The notes under the pieces: generated by a model
Databases searched by the model: none
Told to the model about the DNA's origin: nothing
The model's input: the letters and a program-made list of their open reading frames with translations, nothing else
Position numbers and translations under genes: made by a program
Origin: Candidatus Cybelea sp.
GTDB lineage: Bacteria > Vulcanimicrobiota > Vulcanimicrobiia > Vulcanimicrobiales > Vulcanimicrobiaceae
Reading direction: 5' to 3'
Assembly (NCBI GenBank): GCA_036489315.1
Contig: DASXFZ010000060.1
Coordinates: 83,857 to 147,856, forward strand
DNA: 64,000 bases
Shown here: positions 1-8,284 of the stretch, in pieces
Numbering within the stretch: position 1 is the stretch's first letter
Layout of the letters: each line of letters starts with the position of its first letter

Positions 1-1
1 A

Positions 2-484
2 GACGGAGTCGTTACGCCCGGCAATGCGAGCGGAATCACCGACGGCGCGTCCGCCGTCGTCCTGACGACGGTGAAGCAGGCGCGCGAAGACGGTTTGCAA
101 TGGATGGGCCGGCTCATTTCGGCCGGCGTCGTGGGCGTCGAGCCGTCGATCATGGGAATCGGACCGGCGTTTGCGATTCCGAAAGCGCTCGAGCGAGCCG
201 GTGTCGGCAAAGACGAAATCGCGGTCATGGAGATCAATGAGGCATTCGCGCCGCAAGTGCTTGCGTGTCTGCGCGAGATGGGCGAGAAGGCGGACGGAGC
301 GGGGGACTCGCGCCTCAATCCGCACGGCGGCGCAATTGCGCTCGGCCATCCCTTGGGCGCTTCCGGCGCGCGCCTGGCGCTTACGACGCTGCACGAACTC
401 AAAGCGCGCGGCGGTGGGTACGGCATCGCCTCCGCTTGCATTGGAGGCGGGCAAGGGATCGCAGCGCTTCTTCGTGTGGATTAG
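2..484 (+). CDS. Acetyl-CoA acetyltransferase (thiolase), C-terminal part, cut by window start
   Basis: The frame is open from the window edge and encodes the last 160 residues of a thiolase, which joins or cleaves acetyl-CoA and acyl-CoA units in the cytoplasm. The visible part carries the thiolase signatures GNASGITDGASAVVL near its start, NEAFAP in the middle, GHPLGASGAR with the catalytic histidine, and the final CIGGGQG with the second catalytic cysteine. The nucleophilic N-terminal cysteine lies outside the window. An enoyl-CoA hydratase lies 0.5 kb away on the other strand, which fits beta-oxidation or a short-chain acyl-CoA pathway; the chain-length specificity cannot be read. Confidence 0.93.
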   Translation, partial: DGVVTPGNASGITDGASAVVLTTVKQAREDGLQWMGRLISAGVVGVEPSIMGIGPAFAIPKALERAGVGKDEIAVMEINEAFAPQVLACLREMGEKADGAGDSRLNPHGGAIALGHPLGASGARLALTTLHELKARGGGYGIASACIGGGQGIAALLRVD

Positions 485-1010
485 CGATTCGGCGCGCAAG
501 CTCTTTACCTACGGGCGCCTCTGGGACGTTCTGGCACTGCTGGCGATCGGCTTTGCGATCTGGAAGATCCTCATCGCCCCGCGCTTTCTCGAAGCGCCGA
601 GAGCGCATCGAGCGCCGGCCGCCGTCTACGATCGGCTCGACGGCGGTGCGTTCCGCCTGGCGCAGCAGCGCGGACACCTCGTTTTTCTCGATTTTTACGC
701 GAGCTGGTGCGAGCCGTGCAAACTCGAGCTGCCGCTGGTTAGGGGTTGGGCCTCCGCCCATCGGGGAGTGATGGTCGTGCCCGTCGACGTAGGCGAAGGA
801 CGCGCGACGGCCGCCGATTTTGCCCGGCGCTACCGCTTACGCGACGTCGCGTTGGATCCGCAAAGCAACGCGCGGGCGCTCTTTTCGGTGGAAGGCTTTC
901 CGACGATCGTCGTCGTTGACGGCCGCGGTTACGTGCGCGCTAAGTGGGAGGGCCTCAATCCGGCGATCGGACTCGCGATGGATAACGCCGTAAAGCAGGT
1001 GGGGCCTTAG
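474..1010 (+). CDS. Membrane-anchored thioredoxin-like (TlpA/DsbE-type) protein
   Basis: This 178-residue protein starts at a GTG that overlaps the thiolase stop region by 11 bases. A hydrophobic helix at about residues 17-36 would anchor it with the domain outside the cytoplasm. The thioredoxin domain follows, with the motif WCEPC (cysteines about 79 and 82) and a cis-proline context FPTIVVVDG near residue 145. Such proteins reduce or exchange disulfides in exported proteins or cytochrome c maturation. No cytochrome maturation gene is nearby, so the partner is unknown. Its stop overlaps that of the convergent hydratase by four bases. Confidence 0.85.
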   Translation: MWISDSARKLFTYGRLWDVLALLAIGFAIWKILIAPRFLEAPRAHRAPAAVYDRLDGGAFRLAQQRGHLVFLDFYASWCEPCKLELPLVRGWASAHRGVMVVPVDVGEGRATAADFARRYRLRDVALDPQSNARALFSVEGFPTIVVVDGRGYVRAKWEGLNPAIGLAMDNAVKQVGP

Positions 1011-1792
1011 CGGCCCTTCCAGACGGGCTTGCGCTTTTCGAGAAAGGCGGCCGTGCCTTCTTTGATATCTTCGGTGTCGACGAGCGATCCGAACTCGAGC
1101 GCTTCGAGTTCGAGCGCGTCGTCGAGCGACAGGTGCGCACCGTTGTTGATCGCGCGTTTGCACGCCGCGATCGCGAGCGGCGCCTTCGCGGCGATCAGCG
1201 TCGCGATGCGCCTTGTCTCGTTCATCAATTCCGCGGCCGGAACGACACGTGTTACGAGTCCGATCCGCAACGCCTCGTCGGCGTCGATGATCTCGCCTGT
1301 GAGGCAGAGATGCGTCGCGATGCCTTTACCCGCGAGGCGCGTTAACCGCTGCGTTCCGCCGTAACCGGGAATCAGGCCAAGGTTGACCTCGGGCTGGCCG
1401 AATTTGGCTTTTTCACTCGCGATGCGTATATCGCCGGCCATCGCGAGCTCGCAGCCGCCGCCGAGCGCAAAACCGTTGACCGCCATGATGACGGGTTTTC
1501 GTAGGCGTTCGATTTTGCGCGTCAAGCGTTGCCCGCTGCGGGCTTGTTGCGTGCCCGCCCCAGCGCTGGCCAGCGCGTTGAGCTCGCCGATATCGGCGCC
1601 CGCGGCGAAGGCCTTTTCGCCGCTGCCCGTGACGACGATCGCCGCCACTTGCTCGTCGCGCTCCAAGTCATCCAGAGCCGCCGAGACTTCGTCCAGGAGC
1701 TGCGTGCGCAACGCATTCAGAACGCCCGGCCGGTTAAGGGTAATGAAACCAATCGGCTCCTCGACCGTCACCAGAATATCTTCAAATGCCAT
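1007..1792 (-). CDS. Enoyl-CoA hydratase/isomerase family protein
   Basis: This 261-residue protein has the crotonase-fold signatures: AAGADI at the first oxyanion-hole loop, GGGCELAMAGD at the second, and EVNLGLIPGYGGTQRL with the acid/base glutamates. The length equals that of typical short-chain enoyl-CoA hydratases. It would hydrate 2-enoyl-CoA to 3-hydroxyacyl-CoA. It begins with ATG, is transcribed away from phoU, and ends in a 4-base overlap with the convergent thioredoxin-like gene. Together with the nearby thiolase it indicates fatty acid degradation or a butyryl/crotonyl pathway; the exact substrate is not shown. Confidence 0.93.
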   Translation of the reverse strand: MAFEDILVTVEEPIGFITLNRPGVLNALRTQLLDEVSAALDDLERDEQVAAIVVTGSGEKAFAAGADIGELNALASAGAGTQQARSGQRLTRKIERLRKPVIMAVNGFALGGGCELAMAGDIRIASEKAKFGQPEVNLGLIPGYGGTQRLTRLAGKGIATHLCLTGEIIDADEALRIGLVTRVVPAAELMNETRRIATLIAAKAPLAIAACKRAINNGAHLSLDDALELEALEFGSLVDTEDIKEGTAAFLEKRKPVWKGR

Positions 1793-1838
1793 CTGAGAGC
1801 CTTATGGTTTCATAAAGGATGCAGGTTCCCTCGTCGCA

Positions 1839-1868
1839 TTGCGGGGAACAGCCCCTTCGACTTATACT
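1839..1868 (+). promoter_or_regulatory. Candidate sigma-70-type promoter for phoU
   Basis: TTGCGG at 1839-1844 and TATACT at 1863-1868 are separated by 18 bases and lie 25 bases before the phoU start. A strong AGGAGG ribosome site follows at 1883-1888. Transcription would start near 1875, giving a very short leader. Confidence 0.5.
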
Positions 1869-1893
1869 AGAAGCACATTTGCAGGAGGTGACG

Positions 1894-2535
1894 GTGGCGG
1901 TCCGGACGGCGTATCACGAAGCACTGGAATCGACGAGGCTGGACGTCGTGCGGCTCGGCGCGCTCGTAGGCGATGCGATTCGCGTAGCGGTCGACGCGCT
2001 GGATAATCGTGACGCGTCTGCCGGCGCTCGGGTCGTGGCCGGCGACGACGTCGTCGACGATCTGCGGCGACGCATCGAAGGGCACTGCATCGAGCTGATC
2101 TGGCGACAGCAGCCCGTTGCCGGCGAACTTCGCGAAATCGCGGCGATGCTCGAGATCGCAACCGACCTCGAACGGATCGGCGACTACGCGGTGGATATTT
2201 CAAAGAACGCGATCAAACTCTCCGATCAGCCGATGCGTCCGCAGAAAGTCGAGATCGACCGAATTGCCAGCGTGGCTCACGGCATGCTGCTCGACGCGAT
2301 GCGCGCCTATACCGAGCGCGCCGCCGATCTCGCAAGCGCGGTGATCGATCGCGACGACGAGGTCGACAAACTGTATAAGCGCAGCATCAAGCTGCTGCAA
2401 TCCGAGATGCGCGCCGACCCAGAGATCATCCGTCCGGGAACGCGCTATCTCTTCGTGCTCGCATCGCTCGAACGCGTGGGCGACCGTGCCGGCAACATCG
2501 CCTGGCACACAAAGGACATGATCGGCGCCGAGTGA
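1894..2535 (+). CDS. phoU: PhoU-family phosphate regulator
   Basis: The protein of about 213 residues contains two similar three-helix bundles with the PhoU hallmark segments LEIATDLERIGDYAVDI (first bundle) and LASLERVGDRAGNIA (second bundle), whose acidic residues bind metal clusters. PhoU proteins couple the Pst phosphate transporter to PhoR signalling and limit phosphate uptake. I chose the GTG at 1894 because AGGAGG lies six bases upstream; another GTG is in frame at 1888. No pst genes are in the window, so it appears as a stand-alone copy. The next gene starts within its stop codon (GTGA overlap), so the two are co-translated. Confidence 0.92.
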   Translation: MAVRTAYHEALESTRLDVVRLGALVGDAIRVAVDALDNRDASAGARVVAGDDVVDDLRRRIEGHCIELIWRQQPVAGELREIAAMLEIATDLERIGDYAVDISKNAIKLSDQPMRPQKVEIDRIASVAHGMLLDAMRAYTERAADLASAVIDRDDEVDKLYKRSIKLLQSEMRADPEIIRPGTRYLFVLASLERVGDRAGNIAWHTKDMIGAE

Positions 2536-3686
2536 CGACTCCGCTTCCACGAAGCGAGTTCGCGGTAACGCAGCGGTATCTCTATCTCAATCACGCGGCG
2601 GCCGGCGTGCTGCCGGCGTCGACGGTTGCAGCGATCGAGGAGTTTGCGCGCGCCCACGCCGCCGCGGGCGTCTTGGGAACCTTTCCCTACGACCTCAAGA
2701 TGGTCGAGTATCGGGAAAAGATCGGGCGCTTCATCGGCGCGTCGGGCGCCGAGATCGCAACGGTTCCCAATACCAGCGCGGGCGCGGCGACGATTGCGCT
2801 GGGCATCGGCTGGAAACCGGGCGACGAGGTGCTGCTCTGCGATAACGAGTTTCCCGCCAACGTCATCGCGTGGCTGGCGTTGCGCCGCCGCGGGGTCGAA
2901 GTGCGGCTGCTGCCGGCGGCGCAGGGACGCTTGACGCCGGAGCGATTGCGGCGCGAGATCGGCCCGCGTACGCGGGTCGTCACGTGTTCGTGGGTCGCCT
3001 ACTTCGACGGTTACCGGCACGATCTGGCCGGCCTGGCGGCAGTCGCGCACGAGATGGGGGCAATGCTGTGCGTCGACGCGATGCAGGGTCTCGGTGCGCT
3101 GCCCATCGACGTGCGTTCTTTAGATGTCGACGCGCTCTATTGCGGCGCCGCAAAATGGATGCTCGGATTGCACGGCGCGGCGTTTCTCTACGCCGGCCCG
3201 CGCATCGCGCAGGATCTCGAGGTCGCGATGCCGGGGTGGCGCTCCGTCGAGGACATGTGGGATTTCCACAATTACGAGCAGCCGTTCGCGCGCGAAGCCT
3301 TGCGCTTCGAAGGCGGTACGCCGAACTTGCTGGGCACGTTGTCGCTTGCCTGCGCGGTCGACCTGTTCAACGCAAGCGGTCCGGAACGGATCGCGGCGCA
3401 CGTGTTGATGCTCACCGATCGACTCTGCGATGGTCTTCGAGAGCTTGGCGCTACCTTCTCTACGGAGCGAGGCGAACATTGCTCCTCCGGCATCGTCACC
3501 TTCGCGATTCCCCGAAGCGATAGCATCGCGCTCGGTCAGGCGCTCGAGAGGGAAGGTATCCTCACGACGTACCGAACCGGCGGTATTCGAGTATCGCCGC
3601 ACGGATACACGACGGCAGAGGAGATCGATGACATGGTGAACGCGGTCGCGCGGCTTGGGCGCGCAAACGTGGAAGTCTCGCAGTGA
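2532..3686 (+). CDS. Class V aminotransferase (cysteine desulfurase-like PLP enzyme)
   Basis: This 384-residue PLP enzyme has the class V layout: N-terminal YLNHAAAG, the cofactor-contact segment VDAMQGLGALPID, and CGAAKWMLG with the Schiff-base lysine at about residue 208. Cysteine desulfurases, selenocysteine lyases and isopenicillin-N epimerase-like enzymes share this fold. The usual flexible loop with an active-site cysteine of IscS/SufS is not obvious, so a desulfurase role is uncertain. GTG start overlaps the phoU stop, and the stop overlaps the next start; it is a metabolic gene of unknown substrate in a phoU operon. Confidence 0.88.
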   Translation: MTTPLPRSEFAVTQRYLYLNHAAAGVLPASTVAAIEEFARAHAAAGVLGTFPYDLKMVEYREKIGRFIGASGAEIATVPNTSAGAATIALGIGWKPGDEVLLCDNEFPANVIAWLALRRRGVEVRLLPAAQGRLTPERLRREIGPRTRVVTCSWVAYFDGYRHDLAGLAAVAHEMGAMLCVDAMQGLGALPIDVRSLDVDALYCGAAKWMLGLHGAAFLYAGPRIAQDLEVAMPGWRSVEDMWDFHNYEQPFAREALRFEGGTPNLLGTLSLACAVDLFNASGPERIAAHVLMLTDRLCDGLRELGATFSTERGEHCSSGIVTFAIPRSDSIALGQALEREGILTTYRTGGIRVSPHGYTTAEEIDDMVNAVARLGRANVEVSQ

Positions 3687-4345
3687 TGTTGGCAAGCCTG
3701 CTGTTGGCGGCGGTCGCCTCCGCCGCTCCCGCGTTCCCGCCCGCGGGAACCTATTCGTACGCGGCTTCGCTCAACGGCCAACCGGTGGGAAAGTGGTCGG
3801 TAAATGTGAAAAGCGCCCAAGCCGGCCCGGAGATCGACGAAACCTCCGCGGCTTCCTTGATGGGAATGCAGCTGGCGGCGCAAGCCGCGCTGATGCTCTC
3901 GGCGGATCTCTCCCCAACGCGTTACGACGGCCACTATCGCACGCCCAATCAAAGTCCGAACGTCAGCGTCTCGCTATCGCCGACTTCGGCGACGGTGGTG
4001 GGCCTTGTGACGAGCCAGGCGCAGCAAGTCTCGCTCGCTGCGGGCACGCGGCATTTCGTCGTTATCGAGCCGGGCCTGCTCGCCGGGCTCTTCGCGCTCC
4101 CCGCGCAGCTGGCGTCGTGGAAAGACCCCGCGGTTACCTGGATCACGCCCACGAGCGCGCAGGCACAGGTTCTGACGACCGGATCGGCAGCATCGCAGGC
4201 GCATCCCGCCGGCGTTTCAGCGGCCGACGTGCTGCTTTCGATCGCCTCGCCGATCGCGGTCTCGATTTGGTACGATCCGGCGACGCTCGTCCCCGATCAG
4301 ATCTCGGTCCCGTCGCAAAACGCGGTGCTCACCCGCGTTCGTTAG
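3686..4345 (+). CDS. Exported protein of unknown function
   Basis: The product (219 residues from the ATG; a GTG lies one codon earlier) opens with a hydrophobic stretch ending in ASAAPAF, a credible signal peptide. The mature part is rich in Ser, Thr, Ala and Gln with few charges, and begins with a segment of the type YSYAASLNGQPVGKWS that resembles beta-strand starts in periplasmic lipid- or sugar-binding families such as DUF3108. I do not recognise a catalytic motif. It is the last gene of the phoU operon, overlapping the aminotransferase stop by one base. Confidence 0.75.
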   Translation: MLASLLLAAVASAAPAFPPAGTYSYAASLNGQPVGKWSVNVKSAQAGPEIDETSAASLMGMQLAAQAALMLSADLSPTRYDGHYRTPNQSPNVSVSLSPTSATVVGLVTSQAQQVSLAAGTRHFVVIEPGLLAGLFALPAQLASWKDPAVTWITPTSAQAQVLTTGSAASQAHPAGVSAADVLLSIASPIAVSIWYDPATLVPDQISVPSQNAVLTRVR

Positions 4346-4351
4346 CGGTTC

Positions 4352-4891
4352 CTAGACGACCAGCGCACGAAACTCGGCCGGCTCCAACGGCCGGACTTCC
4401 TGCGAGTGCAGGGGCACGCCGCGCAACAGACGCTCTAGGACGCCGAGCGTGCCGCGGTGCGCGATGACGAGCGAACACCTCGCACCTCGCAAACGCGTCA
4501 CGACCGGCGAAAGCCGCTCTGCAACATCGGCAAAACTCTCGCCCGCCGGCGGACGAAAATTCACGGGATCGCGCTGGCGATGCGAGAGCCGCCGCGCGTC
4601 GTTGGCCTGCACCCACTGCAGCGTCATGCCCTCCCAGCTGCCGAAATCGACCTCGCGCAACGCCTCGAGCGTCTCGAACGGAACGTCGGGTGCGACGAGC
4701 TCTCGCGTCCGAACGCAGCGGCGCATCGGGCTGACCAGACAATGCTCGAAGTCGAACTTCGTCAGCAAGGGCTGCAGCGCGCGGCACTGCGCCTCTCCTC
4801 CGTCGCTTAAATGGAGGTCGGTCCGCGAGAGAAACTGCCCCGCGGCATTGCCGGCGGTCACTGCGTGCCGGCAGAGAACGATCGCGCCCAC
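4352..4891 (-). CDS. Histidine phosphatase superfamily (phosphoglycerate mutase-like) protein
   Basis: This 179-residue protein has the branch signatures: LCRHAVTAGN with the phospho-accepting histidine at residue 9, SPMRRCVRTREL, EVDFGSWEGM with the proton-donor glutamate, and IAHRGTL with the second histidine. Members remove phosphate from small molecules such as cobalamin precursors, sugar phosphates or phosphoserine. It lies 16 bases after the ATP-grasp-like gene in the same direction, so both are probably one operon and may act on the same metabolite. The specific substrate cannot be deduced. Confidence 0.88.
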   Translation of the reverse strand: MGAIVLCRHAVTAGNAAGQFLSRTDLHLSDGGEAQCRALQPLLTKFDFEHCLVSPMRRCVRTRELVAPDVPFETLEALREVDFGSWEGMTLQWVQANDARRLSHRQRDPVNFRPPAGESFADVAERLSPVVTRLRGARCSLVIAHRGTLGVLERLLRGVPLHSQEVRPLEPAEFRALVV

Positions 4892-4907
4892 GCTGCGGGT
4901 TCGTTGC

Positions 4908-6344
4908 CTAGGGCGCGGGCTCGCGAAGGATCGACGACGTCATCACCGCGTCGGTCATTCCGTGGATGAGGCGCTTGTCGGCGGGAGCAATCGTCGCCAA
5001 AATACCGCCCAGCTGCACGCTCTCCTCGCCCGTAACGAAGTAGTACGGACAGAGCCGCACGCGCCCGTCGTAGTTGCGGATGTCGTCGACGTCGCGATCG
5101 AAGTAGCTCTGACGGATGCGCTTGCCTTTGTGGAACCGCTGGAGAATGTGGGGCGTGCGGTCGAACGACCCCAGCGCGTTGTCGAGCGCCTCGGTCCACT
5201 CCTCACGCGTTAGATCGTCGCCGATTTTTACACCGCGCGAGCCCCAGGCCAGCGGCGAGAACCCCGAGGGCTTGACGACGTAGGCGCGTTCGCTTTTGGG
5301 CAGGGCGGTCAACGCGCGAAATTCGGAGACCGGCGCACCGGCGACTTGCAGGCCGGCGATCGCGCCCTGGGGCGGAATCGGCCGCGGATCGATGACCCAG
5401 GTTTTCGGGAAGAGTTCGAGGAGCCGTTCGAAGACGTCGTTGCCGAGTTCGCCGCGCCAGAGCGGTGCAAGCGCGTAATGGTGAAGCAGCGCGAAGGCCA
5501 GCTTCTCTTCGAGGGTCGCTTTTGGCGGTGGGGTCATCTTGACGCGATTGTGACGTGCGGCGTAGAGCATCAGCTCTTGTTTGCTGACGTTGAAGAGATC
5601 GAAGAGCTCGAAGTTGCGATAGATCGCGTCGAGCCGCGATTCGCGGCCGTCTTCGAAGGCGATGAAGAGGCCTTCTTCGGTAAAGGTGACCTCTTGGGGC
5701 TTGCGCAGCCACGCGTCGGCGAGATCTAAGCGGCGCAGCGCGTCGGCGAGCCATGCCATCTCGTTGCGGTAATCCGCGGATTCCTCGGAGACGACGATTG
5801 CCACGGTCGGCTTTTCGACGCCGGTTGTATAGCGGAGCATCGCCGCAAAGCCCTTTGGAATTCCGTCGTCCCCCCCGACGCTCTCGAACCCGAGTTGACA
5901 ATACGCTTCGGTCATCCCGCCGAGGAAGCCCATGCCGCCAGGAATGCTGTCGAGTTCGGTCGCCTTGAATCCATCGGCGGTGACGATCAGATCCGGGCGA
6001 ATGACGCCGGGAAGCTCTTGTTTGAAGCGATTTTGGCGCGCGAGCTTGACGACTTGTTCGGGCTTGCCGCGGTCGAGGTATTCGGCGATGAAACTCGGGG
6101 CAGTTCCGCGCGCGCTGCGGTTATACAGGTTGTTGAGCCCGCGGTAGAAGCGAAGAAGATCGACCCCTAAGGACTCGATCGTTGCGACTTGGTCTTTCGA
6201 TAGTGCAAACGGTTCTGGGCTGACGCGCCATGCGATCCGGTCGTTTTCGTCTTGAACCCTAAAGAGGCCGGGCGGGATCGCTTCGTAGAGGTAGTGCGCT
6301 TGCTCGCGGGGCGTGAGGTTGGGGATGGTTGCCGTACAAGGCAT
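4908..6344 (-). CDS. ATP-grasp-like protein of unknown function
   Basis: The 478-residue protein is cytoplasmic with no signal or membrane segment. The middle segment LIVTADGFKATELDSIPGG and the C-terminal segments YVVKPSGFSPLAWGSRGV and RVRLCPYYFV look like ATP-grasp features: a nucleotide-contact lysine on a strand followed by a glycine/serine loop, then acidic metal-binding residues. I do not recognise a named family and the arrangement could be circularly permuted as in glutathionylspermidine-synthase-like proteins. An acid-amine ligase role is inference. Start is an ATG with only weak ribosome-site similarity. A histidine phosphatase follows at once. Confidence 0.65.
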   Translation of the reverse strand: MPCTATIPNLTPREQAHYLYEAIPPGLFRVQDENDRIAWRVSPEPFALSKDQVATIESLGVDLLRFYRGLNNLYNRSARGTAPSFIAEYLDRGKPEQVVKLARQNRFKQELPGVIRPDLIVTADGFKATELDSIPGGMGFLGGMTEAYCQLGFESVGGDDGIPKGFAAMLRYTTGVEKPTVAIVVSEESADYRNEMAWLADALRRLDLADAWLRKPQEVTFTEEGLFIAFEDGRESRLDAIYRNFELFDLFNVSKQELMLYAARHNRVKMTPPPKATLEEKLAFALLHHYALAPLWRGELGNDVFERLLELFPKTWVIDPRPIPPQGAIAGLQVAGAPVSEFRALTALPKSERAYVVKPSGFSPLAWGSRGVKIGDDLTREEWTEALDNALGSFDRTPHILQRFHKGKRIRQSYFDRDVDDIRNYDGRVRLCPYYFVTGEESVQLGGILATIAPADKRLIHGMTDAVMTSSILREPAP

Positions 6345-6459
6345 ATGGGTGAGCGGTCTCCTCTATCGACAGCCGTCAGGGATCTTGGAGCTGCTAAAGG
6401 CGATATAGCGTCGTCGCATACCAGACCTTAGAGCGCCCAGCCCGGCCGTTGGGTTGCAC

Positions 6460-6843
6460 TCACTTGATCGTAATTGCCCCGGGCGTGAGCAGCGCCCCCT
6501 CGACGCGAACCGCTCCCTGGATATAGGCGAGCGTCAGGTGAAGCGTTCCGGTCAGTCCCAGCTTCGTCAGATCGAGGCTCTCCAGAACCCGTGAGGTCGA
6601 CTCTTCGGCCAGAAAGTGGAGCTCGGAAGCGCGTCGCAGGGTTCCCCCCGGTGCCGAGAAGGTTGCCGTGACGGGGACGATGATCTCGTGGCTTGCGGTG
6701 GCGCGCGCAGGGCCGGCGACGCAGTAGGAGACGGAGACCGGCGTGCGACCGACGAGGAGCGTTTCGCTCGTGCAGGCGGGTGCGGCCGCGACGGCGGCCG
6801 GGAGTGCGACTGCGACCATTGTCGCGAGCAGGAGTCTGTCCAT
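6460..6843 (-). CDS. Small exported protein of unknown function
   Basis: The 127-residue product starts MDRLLLATMVAVALPAAVAA, a clear signal peptide with cleavage before or in APACTS. Two cysteines in the mature part (near residues 24 and 42) could form a disulfide. The rest looks like a small beta-rich domain with a C-terminal GAITIK. I do not recognise the family. It is divergent from moaD with a 65-base gap and stands alone, 115 bases before the ATP-grasp-like gene start on the same strand. An upstream extension of the open frame exists but runs through moaD and moaE and is not credible. Confidence 0.65.
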   Translation of the reverse strand: MDRLLLATMVAVALPAAVAAAPACTSETLLVGRTPVSVSYCVAGPARATASHEIIVPVTATFSAPGGTLRRASELHFLAEESTSRVLESLDLTKLGLTGTLHLTLAYIQGAVRVEGALLTPGAITIK

Positions 6844-6908
6844 CGGAAGAATCGTCGTTTTACGAATACGGTACGAGTCGAGCCTATACCCGTCGAAAGA
6901 GGGAGCCC

Positions 6909-7154
6909 ATGAACGTTCGCGTGGTCGCCTTCGCAAACGTGCGCGAGATCCTCGAAGGCTCGCCGCGCAGCCTCGCTCTGCCGCAGGGCGCGCGCGTTGG
7001 CGAAGCTTGGAGTGCATTGGAGACGTTATTTCCAGCGCTTTGCGCGCATCGCACCTCGGTGCGGATCGCCCGCAACGGACGGATCGTTTCGCATGAGGAG
7101 TCGCTGCTCGAGGGCGACGAGCTCGCACTCCTGCCGCCGGTGGGCGGTGGATAG
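6909..7154 (+). CDS. moaD: Molybdopterin synthase sulfur carrier subunit
   Basis: The 81-residue ubiquitin-like protein ends in the diagnostic Gly-Gly (PPVGGG), which becomes a thiocarboxylate after adenylation by MoeB. It has the MoaD core strands VRVVAFANVREIL and LLEGDELALLPPV. It donates sulfur to cyclic pyranopterin in the complex with MoaE. The ATG at 6909 has AAAGAGGGA just upstream. It is the first gene of the Moco operon; its end overlaps moaE by eight bases. Confidence 0.93.
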   Translation: MNVRVVAFANVREILEGSPRSLALPQGARVGEAWSALETLFPALCAHRTSVRIARNGRIVSHEESLLEGDELALLPPVGGG

Positions 7155-7569
7155 GGAACTCTTTTCGATCGTCCGCGGGCCGGTCGATCCGCGCTGTCTC
7201 GAGGCTCTCGCGAGCGCCGCGCAGGGCGGCATCGTTACGTTCTTGGGCGTCGTACGCAGTCGCAGCGACGACGGCCGCACCGTCGTTGGTCTCTCGTATG
7301 AGGCGTACGAAGCGCCGGCGGTGCGCGAGTTCGAGACGATCGCGGGTGAAGCGCGCGAGCGCTTCGGTGAGGTTCGGCTCGCCATCGTTCACGCCGTCGG
7401 AGAACTCGAGGTCGGAGCGGTGGCCGTTGCCGTTGCCGCCGCTGCGGAGCATCGCTCCGCGGCCTTCGACGCGTGCCGCTACGCGATCGACGAAGTCAAA
7501 CGGCGCGCACCGATTTGGAAGAAGGAGCGCTACGCCGGCGGGGACGCTCGCTGGAAGAGCAATGAGTAA
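7147..7569 (+). CDS. moaE: Molybdopterin synthase catalytic subunit
   Basis: This 140-residue protein has MoaE signatures: GGIVTFLGVVRS, LSYEAYEAPAVREF, AIVHAVGELEVGAVAV, and the C-terminal catalytic block RRAPIWKKERYAGG with the two lysines that bind the MoaD tail and precursor Z. MoaE joins two thiocarboxylated MoaD molecules to make molybdopterin dithiolene. The GTG start at 7147 overlaps the moaD coding end by eight bases, which ensures stoichiometric production. Residue count matches the family (about 140-150). Confidence 0.95.
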   Translation: MDRELFSIVRGPVDPRCLEALASAAQGGIVTFLGVVRSRSDDGRTVVGLSYEAYEAPAVREFETIAGEARERFGEVRLAIVHAVGELEVGAVAVAVAAAAEHRSAAFDACRYAIDEVKRRAPIWKKERYAGGDARWKSNE

Positions 7570-8284
7570 GGTCGAGCTCGTTCGCATCGAGGCGCGGCAC
7601 AATCCCGTGGCGTTGCTGTATTACGAACCCCGGCGGTCGCGCGGGGTGACGCTCGTCGCCGGGCACGGCTATTCCTCGAGCAAACAGAACCTCGATTTTC
7701 TTTGTTCGTTTCTAGCAAGCCACGGCTTCGGCGTTTACAGCCTGGATTTTCCGGGCCACAAGCTTGGCACGAGCGGCGGCGAGCTGCGCGGCGTCGACGA
7801 TTGCATCGACGCAATGCGCGGCGTCGTCGGGTTTGCGCGCGAACGTTCGCCCAGCCCAGTCTATACGATGGGGCATAGCATGGGCGGAATGACCGCGCTC
7901 TTCACGGCGGCCCTCGATCCGCAAATCACGGGAACGATCGCCATCGCGACCGGGTACGGCCGCCCGACCTCCCTCGAGACGCTGCGCAAAGTCGGCGTGA
8001 CGGATTTCCGCTCCTCATACGTCGCCGGCGTAACGCTTCCCGAGCTCGTCGCCGGGGTCGAAGGCCGCTATGACGAGCTGCTCCCGCGTCTCGCGCAGCG
8101 GCCCGCGCTCTACATCGCCGCGAGCCGCGACGCGATGGTAAGCCCGCGCAGCGTTCGCGATCTCTTCGATCGCGCGCCCGAGCCCAAGACCTTGGAGACG
8201 ATCGAGAGCGATCATACCTACGCGGCCGAGCATTCGCGCGCCGCCGTACTGCAGTGGCTCGACGCTCGTCATCGCGCGCCGTGA
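7562..8284 (+). CDS. Alpha/beta hydrolase
   Basis: This 240-residue serine hydrolase has the nucleophile elbow MGHSMGG, an HG motif AGHGYSSSKQNL before it for the oxyanion hole, an aspartate in SRDAMV and a histidine in SDHTY, giving a complete catalytic triad. The size fits thioesterases, monoglyceride-lipase-like enzymes and carboxylesterases. Its start overlaps moaE by eight bases and its stop overlaps moeB by four, so it is embedded in the Moco operon without a known role in that pathway. Confidence 0.88.
   Translation: MSKVELVRIEARHNPVALLYYEPRRSRGVTLVAGHGYSSSKQNLDFLCSFLASHGFGVYSLDFPGHKLGTSGGELRGVDDCIDAMRGVVGFARERSPSPVYTMGHSMGGMTALFTAALDPQITGTIAIATGYGRPTSLETLRKVGVTDFRSSYVAGVTLPELVAGVEGRYDELLPRLAQRPALYIAASRDAMVSPRSVRDLFDRAPEPKTLETIESDHTYAAEHSRAAVLQWLDARHRAP

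Noticed and set aside
6844..7602. Upstream extension of the small exported protein on the minus strand
   Set aside because: It would cover moaD and moaE and hide a clear signal peptide start at 6843.
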